Below the pieces are notes generated by a model that saw nothing but the letters and a program-made list of their open reading frames with translations, searched no databases and was not told where the DNA came from. A stretch of DNA of 64,000 nucleotides from Rhizobium sophoriradicis (lineage in GTDB: Bacteria; Pseudomonadota; Alphaproteobacteria; Rhizobiales; Rhizobiaceae). Position 1 is the first letter of the stretch. The number at the start of each line of letters is the position of its first letter. A program made the translations under genes and the position numbers. The stretch is taken from assembly GCF_003939025.1 (NCBI RefSeq), contig NZ_RQIH01000010.1, forward strand, positions 124,001 through 188,000, in the 5' to 3' direction. Below, piece by piece: positions 24,881 to 31,604 of this stretch.

Positions 24881-25509
24881 GACAGTGCCTCCGGGCTGCC
24901 GGCGACCGCCGTGCCGATCATCGCGTCGCGGCTGACGAGACCGGCAAGTGCTGTCTCATCCATGCCCTCCGTGCCCTTCGGCCGCTCCGGGATCACCAGA
25001 TAGCGCAGCTCCGCCGTCGAATCCCAGACGCGGATCTTCTTGTCCGCCGGCAGGGTAAGCCCGAATTCGGCAAGCACGCCGCGCGGATCGATCACCGCCC
25101 GCGAACGATAGGCCGGCGCCTTGTACCAGACCGGCGGCAGGCCAAGCACCGACCAGGGATAACAGGAGCAGAGCGTGCAGACGACGAGGTTATGGGTCTC
25201 AGCCGTATTGAAGACGGCGCGCATATGCTCGCCCTGCCGGCCGGTATAACCGAGACTCGCGATCGCCGCCGTCGCATCGCGCCTCAGCCAGTCGGCGAAA
25301 TCAGCATCGCTCCAGGCCTTGGCGACGACATGCGCGCCGTTCCGCGGCCCGACCTTGGTTTCGTAAGTCTCGACGATCGCATCGATGGCATCGGGATCGA
25401 TCAGCCCCTTCTCCGTCAGCAGCGTTTCCAGCGCCTTCACGCGGGCCTGCATGTCGGAATAGTGGCTGTCGCGGTGGTGGTCGTGGTCGTCACTGTGGTC
25501 GTCGTGCAA
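24877..25509 (-). CDS. nthA: Nitrile hydratase subunit alpha, cobalt type
   Basis: A 210-residue protein if it starts at the TTG at 25509, chosen because GGGAGG lies eight bases upstream and because the open frame further upstream crosses a palindromic repeat. The metal-claw motif VCTLCSC (Cys111, Cys114, Cys116) has Thr after the first Cys, the cobalt form; Fe enzymes have Ser. ARVKALETLLTEKGL and YRSRAVIDPRGVLAEFGL are typical. The N terminus is striking: HDDHSDDHDHHRDSHYSD (residues 2-19) holds six His and seven Asp. The accessory gene downstream fits cobalt loading. Confidence 0.9.
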   Translation of the reverse strand: MHDDHSDDHDHHRDSHYSDMQARVKALETLLTEKGLIDPDAIDAIVETYETKVGPRNGAHVVAKAWSDADFADWLRRDATAAIASLGYTGRQGEHMRAVFNTAETHNLVVCTLCSCYPWSVLGLPPVWYKAPAYRSRAVIDPRGVLAEFGLTLPADKKIRVWDSTAELRYLVIPERPKGTEGMDETALAGLVSRDAMIGTAVAGSPEALS

Positions 25510-25516
25510 CGCAATA
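25510..25516 (-). promoter_or_regulatory. Spacer between ribosome site and TTG start of nthA
   Basis: On the minus strand GGGAGG is followed by ATATTGCG and then TTG. This spacing decides the start, since no ATG at a comparable place carries a ribosome site. Confidence 0.6.
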
Positions 25517-25561
25517 TCCTCCCGGAACGCCGATCGGCGCCCTGTTTCCTCAACGCGCGCG

Positions 25562-25732
25562 GCACGCTCCTCCTCTTCTCGGGGAGAAGGTGGCCCGAAG
25601 GGTCGGATGAGGGGCCACACGGCACACCCGTCATCGTTGCCCTTCGCTTACGCTCCGTGCATTCGCGGCCACGCCGCTCACCCCCTCATCTGCCTGCCGG
25701 CATCTTCTCCCCGCTGGGGAGAAGGGGAATGA
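25562..25732. repeat. Inverted-repeat intergenic element (family F)
   Basis: One unit reads CCCCTCATCCGACCCTTCGG and CCACCTTCTCCCCGAGAAGA on the minus strand; the facing unit on the plus strand reads CACCCCCTCATCTGCCTGCC and CATCTTCTCCCCGCTGGGGA. The pair spans about 170 bases between two divergent genes. A half unit is at 28787-28812. Confidence 0.75.
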
Positions 25733-25828
25733 AGCAACGTTCTGCCCTCAAAGCATCCACCTTCCTTCTACCATACACCACAACCCCGCCCTCCTATCCC
25801 ACGCAAACTTTTCCGCTAATCTCCCGCC

Positions 25829-27100
25829 ATGAACATCCTGATTCTCGGCGCAACAGGCTTCATAGGCTCGGTCGTCGCGGCCCGACTCGCTGCAGACGGC
25901 CATGCCGTGACCGGGCTCGGCCGCAATCCCGCGCGAGCCCGCCTGAAGCAGCCGGCAATCGACTGGCGGCGCGCCGATCTCTCGCGCATGACAAAGCCCG
26001 AGGACTGGGAGAACCTCCTCAAAGACCGGCACGCCGTCGTCAATTGCGCCGGCGCCCTGCAGGACGGACTCTCGGACGATCTCGCGGCGACCCAGGCGAA
26101 TGCGATGCTGGCGCTCTATGCCGCGGCGAAGCGCTCCCGTCCTTTGATCGTGCAGATATCGGCAAGGACCGCCGGCGCGGCAGGCGCGCTGCCCTTTCTC
26201 GCCACCAAAAAGCGGGCCGATGAGGCGCTGGCGGCAAGCGGCCTGCCTCATCTCATCCTGCGCCCTGCCCTCGTGCTCGGCCGCAACGCCCATGGCGGCT
26301 CATCGCTCGTCAGGGCGCTCGCCGCCCTTCCGCTGGCGCTGCCGCTCGTCCATGCCGAGAGCCCGGCCGAAACGCTTTCGGTGGATGACGTCGCGGAAGC
26401 TGTGTCGCGAGCGATCGCAGGCGGTCTACGCGGCGATGTCGATCTCGCCGCCGGCGAGGTGCTGACGCTCGCCGAACTCGTCGGCCTTCACCGGCAATGG
26501 CTGGGCCTGCCGCCCGCCCGCGTCCTTTCGCTTGCTCCCTGGCTTACGCGACCAGTGACCTGGTTTGCCGATATGGCAGGCCTGCTCGGCTGGCGTTCGC
26601 CGCTGCGCTCGACGGCGATGACAGTCATGTCGGAGGGCATACGAAGCGCCAAGGGGGAAAGCGGCCTCACCGCGACATCGGCGGCGGCGACGCTCGCAGC
26701 CAATCCCTCCGGCTTGCAGGATCTCTGGTTCGCCAGGCTCTATCTCCTGAAGCCGCTCATCATATCGGGCCTGTCGGCCTTCTGGCTGCTCTCCGGCCTA
26801 ATCCCGCTGCTTTCGCTGGAAAGGGCCTCGACGCACTTCCTGCCCTTCATGCCGGAAGCGGCGGCAACGGCGCTGACGCTTGCGACCTGCCTTATCGACG
26901 TAGCACTCGGCGCCGCTGTGCTTGTTCGCCCGCTCGCCAAACGCGCCCTTCTCGGCATGCTCGCCGTCTCATTGGCCTATCTCGCCGGTGGCAGCCTGCT
27001 CGAACCCGCGCTCTGGCTCGATCCGCTCGGCCCCCTCGTCAAGGTGCTGCCGTCGGTCCTGCTGACGCTGACGGCGCTTGCCACCCTGGATGAACGCTGA
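25829..27100 (+). CDS. SDR epimerase-like domain fused to DoxX-like membrane domain
   Basis: A 423-residue fusion. Residues about 1-290 form an atypical SDR (ILILGATGFIGSVVAARLAA; later LRPALVLGRNAHGGSSLV). The C-terminal part (about 300-420) has four hydrophobic segments, as in the DoxX-like domain found at the end of such proteins. An NAD(P)-dependent redox step at the membrane is plausible, but no substrate is known. It is divergent from the nitrile hydratase operon with a repeat element between, and it may not be functionally linked. Confidence 0.85.
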   Translation: MNILILGATGFIGSVVAARLAADGHAVTGLGRNPARARLKQPAIDWRRADLSRMTKPEDWENLLKDRHAVVNCAGALQDGLSDDLAATQANAMLALYAAAKRSRPLIVQISARTAGAAGALPFLATKKRADEALAASGLPHLILRPALVLGRNAHGGSSLVRALAALPLALPLVHAESPAETLSVDDVAEAVSRAIAGGLRGDVDLAAGEVLTLAELVGLHRQWLGLPPARVLSLAPWLTRPVTWFADMAGLLGWRSPLRSTAMTVMSEGIRSAKGESGLTATSAAATLAANPSGLQDLWFARLYLLKPLIISGLSAFWLLSGLIPLLSLERASTHFLPFMPEAAATALTLATCLIDVALGAAVLVRPLAKRALLGMLAVSLAYLAGGSLLEPALWLDPLGPLVKVLPSVLLTLTALATLDER

Positions 27101-27141
27101 TGCTTAAGGAATGGCTGCTGCTCACGAAACCGTCGATTGCT

Positions 27142-27734
27142 CTATTTTAGCATCGGCCAGAGGCTCGCCACGAGAAGCACGGCCATGGTGATGTTGAACC
27201 ACTTCAGCCGCATGGGATCGGAAAGCCAATCACTGAGCGCCGAGCCGAAGCCCGCCCAGGTCGAGACGCTCGGCACGTTGACCACTGCGAAAGCCAGGCC
27301 GACGATCAGCACGCTGGCGAGATAGAGTTCGGGATTGGTGTAGGTCGCCATCGCGGTGACCGCCATCACCCCGGCTTTCGGGTTGACCCACTGGAAGGCC
27401 GCCGCCAAAAAAAGGACATTGGCGCAGCACTGTCCCTGCCTTCGCTCAGCGAACGCGAGGAGGCGATCTTCCAGGCGATCCAGACAAGATAGGCGCCGCC
27501 GGCGAACTTCAGCACCGTATAGACCAGGGGCATCGTGTGCAGCAGCGCCCCGAGCCCGAGGCCGACGCCGATCAGCAGCGAGAAGAAACCCGCGCCGATG
27601 CCGAACATATGCGGGATCGTCCTGCGGAAGCCGAAATTCACGCCCGAGGCAAAGAGCATCATATTGTTCGGCCCCGGCGTGATCGACGTCGTGAAGGCGA
27701 AGAGAACGAGGGCGAGAAACGTATCCAGCGGCAT
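27142..27734 (-). pseudogene. LysE/RhtB family exporter, frameshifted in a T7 run
   Basis: Two halves of one transporter lie in different frames. The N-terminal half (from ATG 27734) has PLDTFLALVLFAFTTSITPG and PNNMMLFASGVNFGFRRTIP and runs to MSFF, where it leaves frame; the C-terminal half resumes with AAAFQWVNPKAGVMAVTAMA and ends at 27142. Between them the coding strand reads TCC followed by T7 then GGC (27407-27413). Five or eight T residues would restore MSFLAAAAFQWVNPKA. It is a pseudogene, a phase-variable gene or a sequencing error. The intact length would be about 200 residues, normal for amino acid exporters. Confidence 0.82.
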
Positions 27735-27870
27735 GCGAGCTCCCAAAGCCGGCTCTTTTCCGCGGTCTGATTATTTAGGTCAGCCTAACCCTAAACTCTT
27801 GACGCCATTACATCATTGTCATGGTGACAGGATTAGTTGAAAGATAAGAACGCTGCGCAATCTCCTAAAA

Positions 27871-28731
27871 ATGGAAAAAATCATGCAGGATGACCCCATC
27901 CCCTCCGTCAAATTCCCGAACGGCACGGAAGTGCCGGCGCTCGGCCAGGGAACCTGGGCCATGGGCGAGGATGCCGGCGATGCCAGGATGGAGATTGAAA
28001 GCCTCAAGGCCGGCATCGATCTCGGCATGACGCTGATCGACACTGCCGAAATGTATGGCGACGGCGGCGCCGAGGAGATCGTCGGCCAGGCGATCAGAGG
28101 ACGGCGCAACGAGGTCTTCATCGTCAGCAAGGTCTATCCCTGGAACGCCAGCCTGAGAGGCACGATCGAAGCCTGCGAGCACAGCCTGGAACGGCTCGGC
28201 ACCGACCGGATCGATCTTTATCTCCTGCACTGGCGCGGCAACTATCCGCTGGCCGAGACCGTCGCAGCCTTCGAAATGCTGAAATCGTCAGGCAAGATCG
28301 GCGCGTGGGGCGTCTCCAACTTCGACACCGACGACATGGAGGAACTGCTCAGGGTTCCCGACGGCGCCAATGTCGCCGCCAACCAGGTGCTCTACAATCT
28401 CTCCCGCCGCGGCATCGAATTCGATCTCCTGCCCTGGTGCCAGAGCCGCGGCATTCCCATCATGGCCTATTCGCCGATCGAGCAGGGACACATCATTCAC
28501 CATCCCGAACTGATCCGCATCGCCAAAGCCTATCAGGCGACGCCCGCTCAGCTGGCGCTCGCCTTCCTGCTCGAACGCGACGGCGTCATTGTCATCCCGA
28601 AGACGTCGAATGCCGAACGCGTCGCGGAGAACCGCGACTGCGTCTCGCTTGAGATCACCGACGAGGACTGGCAAGCGCTCGACGCCGCCTTCCCGCCGCC
28701 GGCAAGGAAAAAGCCGCTGGAGATGCTTTGA
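27871..28731 (+). CDS. Aldo/keto reductase
   Basis: The 286-residue TIM-barrel protein reduces carbonyls with NADPH. The catalytic tetrad is in place: Asp in TLIDTAEMYGDGG, Tyr in the same motif, Lys in IVSKVYP and His in YLLHWRG. The cofactor-binding end has VIPKTSNAERVAEN. Two starts are possible, ATG at 27871 or 27883; the second has GGAAAA upstream. It is convergent with ilvH, and a terminator for the ilv operon overlaps its 3' end. Confidence 0.88.
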   Translation: MEKIMQDDPIPSVKFPNGTEVPALGQGTWAMGEDAGDARMEIESLKAGIDLGMTLIDTAEMYGDGGAEEIVGQAIRGRRNEVFIVSKVYPWNASLRGTIEACEHSLERLGTDRIDLYLLHWRGNYPLAETVAAFEMLKSSGKIGAWGVSNFDTDDMEELLRVPDGANVAANQVLYNLSRRGIEFDLLPWCQSRGIPIMAYSPIEQGHIIHHPELIRIAKAYQATPAQLALAFLLERDGVIVIPKTSNAERVAENRDCVSLEITDEDWQALDAAFPPPARKKPLEML

Positions 28732-28743
28732 TCTCCAGCGGCC
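28707..28743 (-). terminator. Probable terminator of the ilvI-ilvH operon
   Basis: On the minus strand GCCGCTGGAGAT and ATCTCCAGCGGC form a 12-bp stem, followed by TTTTT (28707-28711). It lies about 150 bases past the ilvH stop and overlaps the end of the convergent aldo/keto reductase gene. Confidence 0.65.
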
Positions 28744-28786
28744 CGAACTGCTGACAAGCCCTATCCGGCAATACGCCGCGACTTCG

Positions 28787-28812
28787 CGATTCCCCCTTCT
28801 CCCCGAGGGGAG
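28787..28812. repeat. Half unit of repeat family F
   Basis: CCCCCTTCTCCCCGAGGGGA with AGAAGAG forms a single hairpin like the arms at 25562-25732. It lies between convergent genes. Confidence 0.5.
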
Positions 28813-28894
28813 AAGAGATTCGCCGCGCCGTCTCCGTCCCTTGCCTAGTAAGCACAGCTGAGGATGACGCCTAGGGAAGTAGGAAGCTCGTGCC

Positions 28895-29467
28895 TCACAT
28901 CCCCTGCGCGCCGCGGTTCATCGCCGCGATGCCGGTGCGGCAGACTTCGATCAGACCAAGCGGCTTCATGATCGCGACGAACTGGTCGATCTTCGACGAC
29001 TTGCCGGTGATCTCCAGAATGAAATGATCAATCGTCGCATCCACCACCTTGGCGTGGAACGCATCGGCAAGGCGCAGCGTCTCGGCGCGGGTTTCGCCCT
29101 CACCGATCACCTTGACCAGCGCCACTTCGCGCTCGATCGGCCGCTCCTGGCCAAGTTCGCGGGCGCGCACCGTCAGATCGACGACGCGATGAACCGGCAC
29201 GATGCGATCGAGCTGCGCCTTGATCTGCTCCAGCACGTGCGGCGTGCCGCGCGTGACGATGGTGATGCGGGAAAGATGCGCCTGATGCTCGGTCTCGGAA
29301 ACCGTGAGGCTTTCGATATTGTAGCCGCGGCCCGAGAACAGGCCGATGACGCGGGCAAGGACGCCCGGTTCGTTGTCGACGAGGACCGAAAGCGTATGGC
29401 TCTCGATCGCCGTCGTTTCCGGCGAGATGAAGTAGGCAGAGCCGGTGGGCTGAAGATGTGCGTTCAT
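28895..29467 (-). CDS. ilvH: Acetolactate synthase small (regulatory) subunit
   Basis: The 190-residue regulatory subunit of acetohydroxyacid synthase. The N-terminal ACT domain begins HTLSVLVDNEPGVLARVIGL and FSGRGYNIESLTVSETE, the valine-binding region of IlvH/IlvN; the C-terminal half has REVALVKVIGEGETRAETLR. It gives feedback inhibition by valine and full activity to the catalytic subunit, encoded 23 bases upstream. Regulated by the leader at 31343-31456. Confidence 0.95.
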   Translation of the reverse strand: MNAHLQPTGSAYFISPETTAIESHTLSVLVDNEPGVLARVIGLFSGRGYNIESLTVSETEHQAHLSRITIVTRGTPHVLEQIKAQLDRIVPVHRVVDLTVRARELGQERPIEREVALVKVIGEGETRAETLRLADAFHAKVVDATIDHFILEITGKSSKIDQFVAIMKPLGLIEVCRTGIAAMNRGAQGM

Positions 29468-29490
29468 GGTCCTGGGTTCCTACCTTATCA

Positions 29491-31281
29491 TTATACGAGC
29501 TGACGGCCTTTGGCGTCGATCGCGTTGGCGACCGCTTCGTCCGTGGCTTCGTCGGGCAGCAGCATTTCATTATGAGCCTTACCCGAGGGGATCATCGGGA
29601 AGCAGTTGGCGAGATTGGCGACGCGGCAATCGAAGATGACCGGCTTCTTGACCTCGATCATCTCGACGATGGCGTCGTCGAGCTCATCCGGCTTTTCGCA
29701 GCGCAGGCCCACCGCGCCATAGGCTTCCGCCAGCTTGACGAAATCAGGCATCGCCTCGGTATAGGAGTGCGACAGGCGATTGCCGTGCAGCAGCTGCTGC
29801 CACTGGCGCACCATACCCATGTACTGGTTGTTCATGATGAAGATCTTGATCGGCGCGTCATACTGGATCGCCGTCGACATTTCCTGGATGCACATCTGGA
29901 TCGAGGCGTCGCCAGCAATGTCGATGACGAGGCTTTCCGGATGGGCGATCTGGACGCCGAGGGCGGCCGGCAAGCCATAACCCATCGTGCCCAAGCCGCC
30001 CGAGGTCATCCAACGGTTCGGCTGTTCGAAGCCGAAGAACTGCGCTGCCCACATCTGATGCTGGCCGACTTCGGTCGTGATATAGGTGTCGCGGTCCTTG
30101 GTATGCGCATAGAGCCGCTCCAGCGCATATTGCGGCATGATCACGTCGTTGTTCTTCGTATAGGCGAAGGAGTTGCGCGCCCGCCAGCGAGCGATATCGC
30201 TCCACCAATCCTCAAGGCGGTTCTTCTCCGGCTTCCTCGGCAGCGCCCGCCACAGGCGGACCATGTCTTCCAAGACATGGCCGACATCGCCGCGGATGCC
30301 GATATCGACGCGGACGTTCTTGTTGATCGAGGACGGATCGATGTCGATATGGATCTTCTTCGAGTTTGGCGAGAAGGCGTTGAGACGGCCGGTGATGCGG
30401 TCGTCGAAGCGGGCGCCGATGCAGACCATGACGTCGCAGTCATGCATCGCCATGTTCGCCTCGTAAGAGCCGTGCATGCCGAGCATCTTCAGCCAGTTCT
30501 TGCCGGAAGCCGGATAGGCGCCGAGGCCCATCAGCGTCGAGGTGATTGGGAAATCGGTGAGCTCGACCAGCTCGCGCAGCAGCTTGGAGGCTTCCGGACC
30601 GGAATTGACGACGCCGCCGCCGGAATAGATGATCGGCCGGCGCGCATTCGCCATCAGCTCGATTGCCGCATGGATCTGGTTGAGGTCGCCCTGGATCTTC
30701 GGCTGGTAGCTCTTCTGGATCGGGTAATCGGCGGGCGGCGTATAGGTGCCGGTCGCAAACTGCACGTCCTTCGGAATATCGACGACGACGGGACCCGGAC
30801 GGCCGGACTGGGCGATGCGGAAAGCCTCATGAATGATGGCGGCGAGCTGGTTGACGTCCTTGACCAGCCAGTTGTGCTTGGTGCAGGGCCGGGTGATGCC
30901 GACCGTATCGCATTCCTGGAAGGCGTCGGAGCCGATCAGCGGGGTCGGCACCTGGCCGGTCAGGCAGACGAGCGGGATCGAATCCATCAGCGCGTCCTGC
31001 AGCGGCGTCACAGCATTGGTGGCGCCGGGGCCTGATGTGACCAGCATGACGCCGACCTTGCCGGTGGAGCGGGCATAGCCTTCGGCCGCATGGCCTGCAC
31101 CCTGCTCGTGGCGCACGAGGATGTGCTTGACCTCTTCCTGCTGGAAGATCTCGTCGTAGATCGGCAGAACCGCGCCGCCGGGATAGCCGAAGATATGTTC
31201 GACGCCGTTGTCCTTCAGCGCCTTGAGAACGATCTCCGCTCCCGTCATCCGATTGCCTGCCGCCTGATTGTCCGTGCTCAT
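29491..31281 (-). CDS. ilvI: Acetolactate synthase large (catalytic) subunit
   Basis: The 596-residue thiamine-diphosphate enzyme makes acetolactate or acetohydroxybutyrate, the first common step to valine, leucine and isoleucine. The N-terminal domain has GGAVLPIYDEIF and HEQGAGHAAEGYARSTGK with the catalytic Glu; the C-terminal ThDP motif is DIAGDASIQMCIQEMSTA through NNQYMGMVRQWQ. FAD-contact residues of the middle domain (GLGAYPASGKNWLKMLGMHG) are present. It is the first gene of the operon after the attenuator, with ilvH next. Confidence 0.96.
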   Translation of the reverse strand: MSTDNQAAGNRMTGAEIVLKALKDNGVEHIFGYPGGAVLPIYDEIFQQEEVKHILVRHEQGAGHAAEGYARSTGKVGVMLVTSGPGATNAVTPLQDALMDSIPLVCLTGQVPTPLIGSDAFQECDTVGITRPCTKHNWLVKDVNQLAAIIHEAFRIAQSGRPGPVVVDIPKDVQFATGTYTPPADYPIQKSYQPKIQGDLNQIHAAIELMANARRPIIYSGGGVVNSGPEASKLLRELVELTDFPITSTLMGLGAYPASGKNWLKMLGMHGSYEANMAMHDCDVMVCIGARFDDRITGRLNAFSPNSKKIHIDIDPSSINKNVRVDIGIRGDVGHVLEDMVRLWRALPRKPEKNRLEDWWSDIARWRARNSFAYTKNNDVIMPQYALERLYAHTKDRDTYITTEVGQHQMWAAQFFGFEQPNRWMTSGGLGTMGYGLPAALGVQIAHPESLVIDIAGDASIQMCIQEMSTAIQYDAPIKIFIMNNQYMGMVRQWQQLLHGNRLSHSYTEAMPDFVKLAEAYGAVGLRCEKPDELDDAIVEMIEVKKPVIFDCRVANLANCFPMIPSGKAHNEMLLPDEATDEAVANAIDAKGRQLV

Positions 31282-31325
31282 CTGTCTGTTCCGTTTGATG
31301 CTGGGATTTGCGTTTGTGGCCGGAA

Positions 31326-31340
31326 GCCCGAATTTCGGGC
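31326..31340. promoter_or_regulatory. Small palindrome between attenuator and ilvI
   Basis: GCCCGAA and TTCGGGC are perfect 7-base arms around one base, placed just after the attenuator T run and before ilvI. Function is unknown; it may stabilise the processed mRNA end. Confidence 0.4.
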
Positions 31341-31342
31341 AT

Positions 31343-31365
31343 AAAAAAAGGCCCCGGAGGAGCCT
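31343..31365 (-). terminator. ilv attenuator terminator hairpin
   Basis: On the minus strand AGGCTCC-TCC-GGGGCCT forms a 7-bp stem (one G-T pair), followed by T7 (31349-31343). It lies 35 bases after the leader stop codon and about 60 bases before ilvI. Confidence 0.85.
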
Positions 31366-31372
31366 GTCATCT

Positions 31373-31422
31373 AGCGCATGGGTGGCTGTCGCCGGATGGT
31401 TACACCACCCTGCCCATGCGCT
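31373..31422 (-). promoter_or_regulatory. ilv leader hairpin pairing the peptide codons
   Basis: AGCGCATGGG (31422-31413), inside leader codons 12-15, pairs perfectly with CCCATGCGCT (31382-31373). A ribosome stalled on the Ile/Leu/Val codons just upstream should free the 3' arm region; CCGGCGACAGCC (31395-31384) can then pair with GGCTCCTCCGG of the terminator stem and act as an antiterminator. The pairing scheme is inferred by eye. Confidence 0.65.
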
Positions 31423-31456
31423 TTCCCACCACGATAAGAGCCGTTGCGATTTTCAT
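31400..31456 (-). CDS. ilv leader peptide (branched-chain amino acid attenuator)
   Basis: An 18-residue open frame, MKIATALIVVGKRMGRVV, lies upstream of ilvI on the same strand. Seven of its codons are Ile, Leu or Val, with a LIVV cluster at residues 7-10 and a second VV at the end. It is followed by competing hairpins and a T7 terminator, the layout of an attenuation leader in which shortage of branched-chain aminoacyl-tRNA stalls the ribosome and lets transcription reach ilvI. There is no ribosome site before the ATG, and a good promoter ends eight bases upstream, so translation probably starts at the 5' end of the mRNA. Confidence 0.82.
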   Translation of the reverse strand: MKIATALIVVGKRMGRVV

Positions 31457-31493
31457 GGTCCGAAGTGATAGACAGAAAATTTCGCAGCGTCAA
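31457..31493 (-). promoter_or_regulatory. Promoter of the ilv leader
   Basis: On the minus strand TTGACG (31493-31488) and TATCAC (31470-31465) are separated by 17 bases. The expected start point is within one to three bases of the leader ATG at 31456. Confidence 0.7.
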
Positions 31494-31557
31494 CGCATGC
31501 CACAATAAAAAACTGCCCCGCCCCTTCGCCCCTGAAAATCGATAGGATGAAGGATTT

Positions 31558-31584
31558 GTTAAAGGATCGACTTTATCCTTTAAC
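31558..31584. promoter_or_regulatory. Perfect 10-bp-arm palindrome before the HerA-like gene
   Basis: GTTAAAGGAT and ATCCTTTAAC flank seven bases, ending 21 bases before the TTG start at 31605. It may be an operator or an mRNA hairpin. It lacks the TTAA-N7-TTAA spacing of a CtrA box. Confidence 0.5.
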
Positions 31585-31604
31585 GCTACTGTAGGAGTAG
31601 CCCG

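Noticed and set aside
25511..25620. N-terminal extension of nitrile hydratase alpha
   Set aside because: It is read from repeat family F and the ribosome site supports TTG at 25509.
29458..31035. Long open frame on the plus strand opposite ilvI
   Set aside because: It is His/Asp/Arg-rich with no family features and mirrors the codon pattern of ilvI; GC-rich genes commonly leave such antisense frames open.
31558..31584. CtrA-binding site
   Set aside because: The two TTAA elements are 17 bases apart, not the seven needed.
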